Assembly: GCA_018396935.1 (NCBI GenBank)
Contig: JAGTRA010000062.1
Location: 1-6,409 of the forward strand
Direction of reading: 5' to 3'
DNA from: Candidatus Bathyarchaeota archaeon
Lineage (GTDB): Archaea; Thermoproteota; Bathyarchaeia; Bathyarchaeales; Bathycorpusculaceae
DNA: 6,409 nt
Shown here: positions 1 to 5,139 of the stretch, piece after piece
Layout: each line of letters opens with the position of its first letter
Position numbering within the stretch: position 1 is the first letter of the stretch
Notes under the pieces: generated by a model
What the model was told of the DNA's origin: nothing
Seen by the model: the letters and a program-made list of their open reading frames with translations, nothing else
The model's database searches: none
Position numbers and translations under genes: made by a program

Positions 1-132
1 CTTCTGCGTTAAAAGCCCCACTAGTCTCCCATTTAACGTGACTGGAAGTCCTGTAATCGCCTTTCCTTGCATAAGAAGCCAGGCATCATCTACCTCATCC
101 TCTGGAGAGCATGTCAATACGTTAGGTGTCAT
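1..132 (-). CDS. CBS-domain protein, N-terminal part of the frame (continues past the left edge)
   Basis: Reading the minus strand from an ATG at 132-130 gives an open frame of 44 codons to the window edge. It starts MTPNVLTCSPEDEVDDAWLL and continues through GLPVTLNGRLVGLLTQK. This is the usual first half of a CBS domain: the MT-P-V entry, the helix, then the LPV and GLLT strands. The frame overlaps the stop of the upstream CBS gene (129-539) by an ATGA, so it could be a separate, translationally coupled gene. I think it more likely to be the third CBS domain of one four-CBS protein. Reading this frame back past the ATG gives Glu-Ile-Met-Thr-Pro, the normal CBS lead-in, and one added base would join it to the upstream frame. 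CBS domains usually bind adenosine nucleotides or SAM and regulate a partner. The ligand here is not visible. Confidence 0.75.
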   Translation of the reverse strand, partial: MTPNVLTCSPEDEVDDAWLLMQGKAITGLPVTLNGRLVGLLTQK

Positions 133-137
133 AATCT
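129..137 (-). other. Apparent frameshift site joining two CBS-domain frames
   Basis: On the minus strand the first frame reads CCT GTT TCG AGA TTA TGA, ending V-S-R-L-stop. The following CBS frame reads GAG ATT ATG ACA CCT. One extra base after GTT TC would give a continuous V-S-E-I-M-T-P, which matches the usual start of a CBS domain. No canonical slippery heptamer is present, so programmed frameshifting is unlikely. Sequencing error, a true mutation, or a real ATGA gene overlap remain possible. Confidence 0.5.
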
Positions 138-539
138 CGAAACAGGCAGAGCTAGTTTTTCAGGGCCATGCCTAATTATTTGATCTATAAAGTTTTCCAG
201 CCCAATAACTCCTAGTAAAACTTTTTCCTTAAAGGAGTTTACAAGAGGCACATACCATTCATCCACCTTTATCATCTTTCTAACCGTTTGATAGACGTCA
301 TCCCCTAATTGGGCTACATGTCTAGGGTACGTCATTATTCCCCTAACTTTTATTGGCGATTTTGATGAGGATATAATCATGACGTCTCTCCGTGTAATTA
401 CTCCGAGAAGCCTCTTCTCAAGGTTAGTTATAGGTAACATCCTAAGGGAAAAATCACGCAAAATAGCACGAGCTTTCGTTACAGTTTCATCCTCGTAAAC
501 AGATGGATATTCAAAGTTAGCTATCTCCTCAACACGCAA
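129..539 (-). CDS. Tandem CBS-domain protein (two CBS domains; probably frameshifted from a four-CBS protein)
   Basis: This 136-residue product contains two CBS domains, at about residues 1-58 (ends LLGVITRRDV) and 62-122 (KVRGIMT entry, VLLGVIGLENF exit). They would fold as one Bateman module for adenosyl ligands such as AMP, ATP or SAM. The start is TTG at 539-537. An in-frame TAA lies at 554-552, and no ATG or GTG falls between it and the first CBS strand. The ribosome binding site is weak. The gene follows the CBS/zinc-ribbon gene by 19 bases and is probably co-transcribed with it. The C-terminus (LPVSRL, then TGA) stops exactly where a third CBS domain should begin, and that domain continues in the next frame (1-132). 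The split therefore looks like a one-base loss in a four-CBS gene, though a genuine ATGA-coupled gene pair cannot be excluded. No effector domain is visible. Confidence 0.8.
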   Translation of the reverse strand: MRVEEIANFEYPSVYEDETVTKARAILRDFSLRMLPITNLEKRLLGVITRRDVMIISSSKSPIKVRGIMTYPRHVAQLGDDVYQTVRKMIKVDEWYVPLVNSFKEKVLLGVIGLENFIDQIIRHGPEKLALPVSRL

Positions 540-558
540 AATATCGCTCTTTTAGTTG

Positions 559-1152
559 CTATTCAGTCTCTAGTTCTATTCTGCATTCTTCACAAATAAA
601 TTCTCCGTTTACTTCTTTCAGGTTATCTGACCATATTCTACAGCGATCACAGTATCCGGCGAGGGATGAACCTTCGCTTATGCTCACTTGGGCTAGGTTT
701 TCGCCTTCAATCATAGCCCTTTCTTCAATAGTTTCTATTAGTTCTGGCATAACATTTACTATATCCTTACTTGATATCAGACCTATAAGCTCACCCTTAT
801 ACATAACGCCTAGTCGCCTGATGTTTAGCTTACTCATTTTCTTAGCAGCTTCGTTAATAGTAGCATCAGGCTCTATAGTTATAAGCGGGGCAGTCATAAC
901 ATCTTTGGCTTTAATAGAATCTGGCCTAACATTTTTAGCCAGCACCCTACTCACAAGGTCTCTCTCAGTTATAATCCCGATGGGTTTCCCATCTTTACCT
1001 GTTACAATGATGCAGCCAAGCCCATGTTTATCCATTAGTTCAGCTATAACATTAACCGTAGTTTCCTCTTCCACTGTTATAACTGGGCTACTCATGACAT
1101 CTTTAACAAGCAACCTTGGTCTAATCCCAATTTCAGCCATGTTTACCGCCAC
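559..1152 (-). CDS. CBS-pair protein with C-terminal zinc ribbon
   Basis: This protein of about 197 residues has a CBS pair followed by a small zinc ribbon. CBS1 spans about residues 15-70 (VKDVMSSPVITV entry, GIITERDLV exit) and CBS2 about 82-135 (AKDVMTAPLITI entry, GLISSKDIV exit). A helix (136-155) leads to the ribbon, where YCDRC and ICEEC supply Cys168, Cys171, Cys187 and Cys190. The architecture matches the archaeal CBS-Zn-ribbon family typified by Thermoplasma Ta0289, which binds nucleotides. Partner and output are unknown. It is first in an operon with the tandem CBS gene 19 bases downstream, and divergent from rps26e. The start is undecided. GTG at 1152 has AGGGT 9 bases upstream, while ATG at 1140 (MAEIGIRP) is the more usual codon but lacks a clear ribosome binding site. 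The cytoplasmic location is inferred from the absence of signal or membrane segments. Confidence 0.9.
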   Translation of the reverse strand: MAVNMAEIGIRPRLLVKDVMSSPVITVEEETTVNVIAELMDKHGLGCIIVTGKDGKPIGIITERDLVSRVLAKNVRPDSIKAKDVMTAPLITIEPDATINEAAKKMSKLNIRRLGVMYKGELIGLISSKDIVNVMPELIETIEERAMIEGENLAQVSISEGSSLAGYCDRCRIWSDNLKEVNGEFICEECRIELETE

Positions 1153-1194
1153 TTTTATATTACCCTAGTTTTCCTAAAAACTCATTGGAAGCAG

Positions 1195-1205
1195 AATTTA
1201 AAACT
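1195..1205 (-). promoter_or_regulatory. Possible TATA box of the CBS operon
   Basis: The minus strand reads AGTTTTAAATT here, an archaeal TATA-like element centred near 1200. A start of transcription about 26 bases downstream would fall near 1174. That leaves a 5' leader of about 22 bases to GTG 1152, or 34 bases to ATG 1140. It is the best candidate upstream of this operon, but the region is AT-rich and no BRE is obvious. Confidence 0.35.
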
Positions 1206-1263
1206 TTATTCCTTACCCTTCTATGCAGATATGTCCGCCATCAATGTCTAAATTAATTAAGTT

Positions 1264-1292
1264 AAGTGGTTAAATCATGTTTTTCACCACTT
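1264..1292. repeat. Inverted repeat in the divergent CBS / rps26e promoter region
   Basis: AAGTGGT (1264-1270) faces ACCACTT (1286-1292). The arms extend inward to 10 of 11 matching positions (AAGTGGTTAAA against AAGTGGTGAAA read on the other strand), with a 7-base centre. It ends 11 bases upstream of the rps26e TATA box, where a dimeric archaeal regulator or activator could bind. No T-run follows it, so a terminator is less likely. The role is inferred from position and symmetry only. Confidence 0.5.
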
Positions 1293-1303
1293 GAATCGAG
1301 AAC

Positions 1304-1314
1304 AGATATATAAG
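1304..1314 (+). promoter_or_regulatory. TATA box of rps26e
   Basis: AGATATATAAG is a strong archaeal TATA element with a purine-rich stretch (GAGAAC) just upstream as a possible BRE. It predicts a transcription start near 1335 and a leader of about 23 bases before the ATG at 1358. The spacing and strength suit a highly expressed ribosomal protein gene. Confidence 0.6.
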
Positions 1315-1346
1315 TGAGTATTTCATATCAAATTTAGAACTGAGTG

Positions 1347-1355
1347 GGATGTGAT
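1347..1355 (+). promoter_or_regulatory. Ribosome binding site of rps26e
   Basis: GGATGTGAT differs at one position from GGAGGTGAT, the perfect complement of the 3' end of archaeal 16S rRNA. It lies directly before the ATG at 1358 and fixes that start. The ATG also begins the protein at the family's normal N-terminus. Confidence 0.55.
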
Positions 1356-1357
1356 TT

Positions 1358-1648
1358 ATGCCTTACAAAAGGAAAAGCCGCGGGCGATCCAAAGGTTCAA
1401 AGGGTAGAAGTGGTTTCGTTCAATGTGCCAATTGTGGTGAAATGGTTCCACGCGATAAAGCCAAGAAGGTGACGCGGCGGATTTCATTAGTAGATCCTGT
1501 GTTAGCTAAAGAACTTCGTCAAAAAGGTGCATATATATCTGCACCAGTTGAGACAAGGTATTACTGCGTCTCATGCGCAGTGCATTATGGCATCGTAAAA
1601 GTTAGAGCCAGAGAGGAGCGTAAACTCAGGCGTCCAAAACAAGCATAA
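1358..1648 (+). CDS. rps26e: Small ribosomal subunit protein eS26
   Basis: This 96-residue basic protein is a component of the 30S subunit. In eukaryotes eS26 sits near the mRNA exit channel and the 3' end of the small-subunit rRNA. The N-terminus is rich in Arg, Lys, Ser and Gly (PYKRKSRGRSKG). It is followed by FVQCANCGEMVPRDKA, with the first zinc-binding CxxC at residues 23-26, and by RYYCVSCAVHYGIVKVR, with the second CxxC at about 70-73. The tail is again basic. The order and spacing are those of S26e, and the length fits the archaeal form, which lacks the longer eukaryotic tail. The gene has its own strong TATA box and ribosome binding site and appears to be transcribed alone. Its stop lies one base from the stop of the convergent phosphatidyltransferase gene. 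S26e is typical of TACK and Asgard archaea, which gives the clearest taxonomic signal in the window. Confidence 0.96.
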   Translation: MPYKRKSRGRSKGSKGRSGFVQCANCGEMVPRDKAKKVTRRISLVDPVLAKELRQKGAYISAPVETRYYCVSCAVHYGIVKVRAREERKLRRPKQA

Positions 1649-1660
1649 CTTAGACGCTCC
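1615..1660. repeat. Inverted repeat across the convergent gene ends
   Basis: GGAGCGT (1615-1621) pairs with ACGCTCC (1654-1660), extendable outward by one A-T pair and one G-T wobble. The loop is 32 bases and holds both stop codons. Because the two genes are only one base apart, any hairpin helping to end transcription must lie within coding sequence. The long loop and the lack of a strong T-run make a terminator role uncertain. Confidence 0.25.
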
Positions 1661-2240
1661 TTAATGCTTTATATGTGTATGCACTTCTTTGTAGTACTGT
1701 AAGATTCGTTGTTAATGTTAAAATTATCATTGCAACTTCTATTGCTCCGTTCACGAATACTTCAACTAAAGTTGCTATAATAATTAATAATAGCCTTTCA
1801 GGCCTTTCTGCAACCCCTATAGTCTCCATCTTTACGCCAACCGCCTCAGCACGGGCTCTTGAATAGCTTACAAGAAGAGATCCTGCTAACGCCGTGAGAC
1901 CCCATGTAACTGAGCATAAACCACCTATAATCAGCCCGAAATATATCATTACATCTGCGTATCTATCGAGCATAGAATCAAGGAAACTTCCAAAAGATGT
2001 TGCAATTCCATATATTCTCGCGACAGCACCGTCCATCAAATCACAGTATCCGGAAGATATCAGTAAAAATACCGCGAGTATAAGATTCTCATGCCCATGG
2101 GCATAAACCAATGCCGAGAAAAATGCTAGCGCTAAACCTATACTACTTATCATGTTTGGGGTTAACCCTATCTTGAATATGAATTTAGCTTGATTCGCTA
2201 CAACTAATTGAACCTTGGCCTTGATTCTTGTTAACACCAC
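1650..2240 (-). CDS. CDP-alcohol phosphatidyltransferase, probable archaetidylinositol phosphate synthase
   Basis: This 196-residue membrane enzyme should move the archaetidyl group from CDP-archaeol to an alcohol phosphate, probably inositol 1-phosphate, making a polar lipid precursor. The complete family signature D-x2-DG-x2-AR-x8-G-x3-D-x3-D is present: Asp67, Asp70, Gly71, Ala74, Arg75, Gly84, Asp88 and Asp92. These residues bind the metal ions and CDP. Around it lie about six hydrophobic segments. Further features fit archaeal AIP synthases: GLTPNMISSIG at the N-terminus, SYSRARAEAVGV after the third helix pair, AERPERL, and an NLTVLQR motif near the end. Substrate choice is inferred from overall resemblance, and another phosphorylated or free alcohol is possible. 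The start is GTG at 2240, set by AGGAGGG six bases upstream. The gene appears monocistronic and convergent with rps26e. Confidence 0.9.
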   Translation of the reverse strand: MVLTRIKAKVQLVVANQAKFIFKIGLTPNMISSIGLALAFFSALVYAHGHENLILAVFLLISSGYCDLMDGAVARIYGIATSFGSFLDSMLDRYADVMIYFGLIIGGLCSVTWGLTALAGSLLVSYSRARAEAVGVKMETIGVAERPERLLLIIIATLVEVFVNGAIEVAMIILTLTTNLTVLQRSAYTYKALRSV

Positions 2241-2246
2241 TTTTTG

Positions 2247-2253
2247 CCCTCCT
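2247..2253 (-). promoter_or_regulatory. Strong ribosome binding site of the CDP-alcohol phosphatidyltransferase
   Basis: The minus strand reads AGGAGGG, six bases before GTG at 2240-2238. A second GTG follows directly at 2237. The strong site and good spacing favour the first GTG as the start. Confidence 0.65.
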
Positions 2254-2405
2254 ATCGTATCTAAACATTATTGAGATCTGACTCTTTGTTTATCACATTA
2301 CACTGAAGGTAAAGGTATGGGTCTAGAATGTTTTTAAATTGATGTAGCAAGTTACGCGCCTCGATTCATGAAAATAATAGCGTAATTTTGATGCAAGACT
2401 TAGAC
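2254..2405. other. Intergenic region between the phosphatidyltransferase and DUF72 genes
   Basis: I see no gene here: the longest ATG frames on either strand are six codons or fewer. It must hold the promoter of the phosphatidyltransferase and the end of the DUF72 operon transcript. A TTTAAAAA element on the minus strand near 2328-2336 is a possible TATA box, but it would give a leader of about 70 bases. A TTATTTTC stretch on the minus strand around 2365-2372 could act as a U-rich archaeal terminator after DUF72. Neither is firm. Confidence 0.3.
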
Positions 2406-3332
2406 TTAGAGCGTTTGGCTTAAAGTTTCAAAAACCGCCTTTAAATCCTTTAGCAATTCTTCAGCGGTCTTAAAAGTTTTAGCTGGAAGTTTTTCTAATA
2501 GTTCTTGAATACGTATCTGTTTCCCTTCTTTAACTTCTACAATTCTCCAGCCTAACTTTTTTATAAGGGTGCTTTTCGATGCCGGGTAACGTGTTTTTTC
2601 GATAATTTTTCTTATGGAATCTATCCCTACCGTCTCTGCTATGCTTGGGAACTTGCCTGTGGAAATATAATACATAAACCTCGCTCCATCATCAAACATG
2701 GAAAGGTTGTTGAAAAGCACATAAACCGTCTTTCCTTCTTCTTCATAGGGTTTTATAAGTTCTCTAAGTTTCTTAAGTTCCTCATTGTCATATTGATAGT
2801 AGTAAAGTCTCGAACCTAGGCCATGTAGCCTGAAATAGGCTATATAATTGGTGTGAACTGGAAGATTTTTGAACGGATCTGTTACATGTATTATATCTAA
2901 TTTCTCCAACATTTTTTGAAGTTTATCGCGTACCTCGGGTTTTTCCCATGTTGGTCCACGAGTTTCCCAAACTAGTGTTAGGCCTTCGCGGTCGATTTTT
3001 CTAAAGAATTCTTCGGCATCACCAAGCTTGTCAGGTGTAAAAGAGGCTGGCGTTTGAATTAGCATGATCTTTGTCCTTAGGGCTTCGCATATAGCTTTAA
3101 TCCTACTGAAGGATTCTAAACAGCGTTCATTAGCTTTCATCTTAAATCTGTGACTTATGTCCTGATGAGCTTTAACAGTAAACTCAAAATCTTCTGGCGC
3201 TTTTTCCCTCCAGCTTTTAACGGTTTCTAGGTTAGGATACTGGTAAAAGGTGCTATTTAATTCTACAAGCCTATATTTTTCGAAGTAACGCTTCATAGCG
3301 GTAGGGAAGCCGCAACACCCAACTTTTATCAA
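2406..3332 (-). CDS. DUF72 (YecE-like) TIM-barrel protein with C-terminal extension
   Basis: This 308-residue soluble protein has DUF72 in about residues 2-235. Recognisable blocks are KVGCCGFP at the first strand, ELNSTFYQYP, SWREKAPEDFEFTVKA, WETRGPTW, YFRLHGLGSR and VLFNNLSMFDDGARF. DUF72 proteins are TIM-barrel folds of unproven biochemical activity, so no reaction is assigned. Residues of about 248-300 extend past the usual end of about 240. The pattern YPASKSTLIKK, then LLEKLP, then FKTAEELLKDL resembles the small DUF2795 domain (my reading, unverified). The start is TTG at 3332: a TAA precedes it directly in frame, and the next Met (residue 13) would remove the first barrel strand. It lies 14 bases after the HTH regulator stop, so the two are very likely co-transcribed. 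The ribosome binding site is weak. Confidence 0.9.
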   Translation of the reverse strand: MIKVGCCGFPTAMKRYFEKYRLVELNSTFYQYPNLETVKSWREKAPEDFEFTVKAHQDISHRFKMKANERCLESFSRIKAICEALRTKIMLIQTPASFTPDKLGDAEEFFRKIDREGLTLVWETRGPTWEKPEVRDKLQKMLEKLDIIHVTDPFKNLPVHTNYIAYFRLHGLGSRLYYYQYDNEELKKLRELIKPYEEEGKTVYVLFNNLSMFDDGARFMYYISTGKFPSIAETVGIDSIRKIIEKTRYPASKSTLIKKLGWRIVEVKEGKQIRIQELLEKLPAKTFKTAEELLKDLKAVFETLSQTL

Positions 3333-3346
3333 ATCTTAACCCAGCA

Positions 3347-4030
3347 TTACGTTATTACTTTATGAGGCAGGCTAACCGACTTACCTAGCTTCTTTCTGAG
3401 GGCAATGCGATATAGTTTTCGAAGAGTTTTTATAAGCTGTTCAATTGTTGGTATGCCTGTATAAATCAAAGGTATGTGATCGAGTTCTGCAAGGTGTACT
3501 GAGTAATCATCAGGTATTGTCCCATGAAAAACCGCCACAGCAGGTTTTAAGCTACTTATTCTCACAAGTATTATTGGTGAGATTTCATTACTTATGTTTG
3601 TGAATATTAACGCTCTATCTGTCGTAGCTCCAAATAGAAGTAAATATTCATATCCAGAGAGAGTCTCTATCGCACTTGCGCTATCCACCACTGTATAACC
3701 TCTGATAGACTTTACTGAGACATCTGCGCATGCGACAACTTTGCCGTTAATAACCTTACAAAAATATTGAATCGGGATTGGAAGTGGGTATTCCTTGATG
3801 TCAATTACAGCCATACTTGGAGAACTTGTGAGTTTTGCAAATTCACGGATAAATCTACTTCCTCTCTCTTCATCAATCTTCAAAAGAGCCCATACAAATC
3901 TTCTTAAAAACCTCGTACCAGGGTTTTTTCTTCGTCCACTTTCATAATCGCTTATCACAGATGGTGAAAGTGCCATCTTAGTTGAAAGAGCTGTTTGGGA
4001 AATTGCGAAAAGCTCCCTCCATTTCCTCAT
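3347..4030 (-). CDS. XRE-type HTH transcriptional regulator (archaeal COG1709-like), N-terminus cut by an apparent frameshift
   Basis: The continuous frame gives 227 residues. Residues 1-40 form an XRE/Cro-type helix-turn-helix (MRKWRELFAISQTAL, then SPSVISDYESGRRKNPG). About 75-200 form an alpha/beta domain containing VISGKV-like strands and a DIKEYPLP entry. It resembles the archaeal HTH regulators of COG1709, whose effector is not established to my knowledge. The open frame continues upstream of the ATG as RIAGEIILSSKPGAT, which I recognise as the normal family N-terminus, back to a TGA at 4078-4076. A good start (ATG 4095 behind AGGTGA) lies in another frame. The native gene is therefore probably 3347-4095 with one base lost near 4073-4077. 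The given ATG at 4030 may be artificial, although reinitiation there would keep most of the HTH. Its place between a transporter and DUF72 suggests local control of this operon. Confidence 0.82.
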   Translation of the reverse strand: MRKWRELFAISQTALSTKMALSPSVISDYESGRRKNPGTRFLRRFVWALLKIDEERGSRFIREFAKLTSSPSMAVIDIKEYPLPIPIQYFCKVINGKVVACADVSVKSIRGYTVVDSASAIETLSGYEYLLLFGATTDRALIFTNISNEISPIILVRISSLKPAVAVFHGTIPDDYSVHLAELDHIPLIYTGIPTIEQLIKTLRKLYRIALRKKLGKSVSLPHKVIT

Positions 4031-4056
4031 AGTAGCCCCAGGTTTACTCGAGAGAA

Positions 4057-4095
4057 TTATCTCACCAGCAATTCTTCAAGCAACCTTCCGTTCAT
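4057..4095 (-). pseudogene. Detached N-terminal fragment of the HTH regulator
   Basis: From ATG 4095 the minus strand reads MNGRLLEELLVR and then TAA at 4059-4057. The second frame, opening just after a TGA at 4078-4076, reads RIAGEIILSSKPGAT into the regulator. One extra base after CTT GA (4080-4076) would give MNGRLLE joined to RIAGEIILS, a plausible intact N-terminus. A loss from GAAAGA to GAAGA, an A-run contraction, would explain it. The nearby ribosome binding site supports this as the true start. Confidence 0.55.
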
Positions 4096-4100
4096 CATTT

Positions 4101-4106
4101 TCACCT
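4101..4106 (-). promoter_or_regulatory. Ribosome binding site for the intact HTH regulator
   Basis: AGGTGA on the minus strand ends five bases before ATG 4095, which is good archaeal spacing. No comparable site precedes ATG 4030, where only a GGGG lies nearby. This is the main argument that translation was meant to begin at 4095. A TTTATATTTG stretch at 4129-4120 could be a separate TATA box, but it would start transcription almost at the ATG. Confidence 0.55.
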
Positions 4107-4146
4107 AAATTATCTGATTCAAATATAAACATGTATCGTAGCATCG

Positions 4147-5040
4147 TTAGGCCATGAATATAAGTGCCACTCCAAGAACTATAACAGCTGAACCCACTAT
4201 AACGTTAAAAGTAACTTTTTCGTGAAGAAACAATGCTCCTGCAATTGCTGAGAAAAGTGGAGTTGTTGAGGATATAGGTACTGCTCGTGTTTCTGGAATA
4301 TAAATGAGACTTAAGGCTAAAAGGAACCAGCCCAATCCTAATGCTATTATTCCTCCTGCAGAAAGCCTAGCAATGTTTTTCCAATCCATATTTATGAAGT
4401 TTATTTTCTTTCCAGTTAGAACTGTGATGATTATAAGGAGTGACATTAAAAATACAACCCTTACGCTGTTGATTGCGAAAATTTGCTGTAAGTTAGAGGC
4501 CTCATTAACCGCTATATTTACTAGGGATATGCTTATTGACCATAATATTGCCGTTGCTATAGCAGCACTTACGCCTTTTACAAGATCCCTCCTTTTCATC
4601 GCCATTTCAGAATTATTTGAATTATAACTTAACAACCATATGCCCGCTACGATAGCAACAGCTGCTAATATTATTTGCCATTCCACTTTCTCCCCCTCAA
4701 GTAGACTTGCAAATATAATATTGAAGAGAGGATATGAGCATGTTATTGGCACAGCGCGTGAAACTCCTATAACTTCTAAGCTTAGCAAATAAAGGGTATC
4801 CCCAAAACCTAGACCCACTAGACCGCTGACGCATGCAAGCATGATAACGTGAGCTGGAAGGCTGATTAAGACCTTGAAACCTCCAGTTAACGCTAGAATA
4901 GTCATTATAAACATGCTTGTTCCTATGCTGCGTATAGTATTAGCGAGTATGGGTTTAACATCAATTAGTGCCTCTCTATAGAGCACAGCTGAAATCGTCC
5001 AGCAAAGAGCAGCGCACAATGCTAAAACTTCTCCTATCAT
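4147..5040 (-). CDS. EamA-domain transporter of the drug/metabolite transporter (DMT) superfamily
   Basis: This 297-residue integral membrane protein has about ten hydrophobic segments forming two EamA repeats, at about residues 2-138 and 153-296. They are joined by a short charged loop (EMAMKRRDLVKG). The repeats are visibly duplicated: SRAVPITCSYPLF with LLEGEKV in the first matches TRAVPISSTTPLF with FLHEKV in the second. DMT exporters move small metabolites, amino acids or drugs out of the cell, and the substrate cannot be told from sequence. The start is ATG at 5040 with GGATGA four bases upstream (AAGGATGAAGACATG). It is the first gene of a probable operon with the HTH regulator and DUF72. 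It is divergent from the B3/B4 gene across a 99-base promoter region. The regulator next door may respond to the transported compound, which is inference only. Confidence 0.92.
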   Translation of the reverse strand: MIGEVLALCAALCWTISAVLYREALIDVKPILANTIRSIGTSMFIMTILALTGGFKVLISLPAHVIMLACVSGLVGLGFGDTLYLLSLEVIGVSRAVPITCSYPLFNIIFASLLEGEKVEWQIILAAVAIVAGIWLLSYNSNNSEMAMKRRDLVKGVSAAIATAILWSISISLVNIAVNEASNLQQIFAINSVRVVFLMSLLIIITVLTGKKINFINMDWKNIARLSAGGIIALGLGWFLLALSLIYIPETRAVPISSTTPLFSAIAGALFLHEKVTFNVIVGSAVIVLGVALIFMA

Positions 5041-5064
5041 GTCTTCATCCTTGTATTAAGATTT

Positions 5065-5108
5065 AGTGAGATGCTTAGCTACTAAATATTTAACATTAAT
5101 GTCTCACT
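5065..5108. promoter_or_regulatory. Near-symmetric divergent promoter / operator
   Basis: AGTGAGA (5065-5071) and TCTCACT (5102-5108) form a perfect inverted pair. Their midpoint (5086.5) lies one base from the centre of the palindrome TAAATATTTA (5083-5092), which can serve as a TATA box in both directions. Predicted transcription starts near 5060 (minus) and 5115 (plus) leave leaders of about 20 and 25 bases. Each 7-mer would sit between TATA box and start site, a typical place for archaeal repression. A second palindrome, ACATTAATGT, occupies 5093-5102. Control by the HTH regulator of the minus-strand operon is a guess. Confidence 0.45.
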
Positions 5109-5139
5109 TATGATATAGTTGATGTTAGGTTGATTGGTT

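Noticed and set aside
129..137. Programmed frameshifting for the CBS break, and likewise at 4073-4080
   Set aside because: Neither site has a slippery heptamer (X-XXY-YYZ) or an obvious downstream hairpin, so error or mutation is the simpler explanation.
680..1168. Long plus-strand open frame opposite the CBS-zinc-ribbon gene
   Set aside because: It is antisense to a protein with clear CBS and zinc-ribbon motifs, and its product is a low-complexity Ser/Leu/Ile chain with no recognisable domain.
1223..1273. Short plus-strand frame MQICPPSMSKLIKLSG in the divergent promoter region
   Set aside because: It has 16 codons, no ribosome binding site, and ends inside the inverted repeat; nothing supports translation.
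1675..2106. Two plus-strand frames (1675-1866 and 1894-2106)
   Set aside because: They lie opposite the CDP-alcohol phosphatidyltransferase, whose complete catalytic signature shows that the minus strand is the coding one.
2397..2410. Tandem GACTTA direct repeat at the DUF72 stop
   Set aside because: Only two short copies are present, with no spacer pattern, so it is not a CRISPR or attachment site.
4304..4627. Plus-strand frame of 107 codons
   Set aside because: It mirrors the EamA transporter on the minus strand, and its product has no family likeness.
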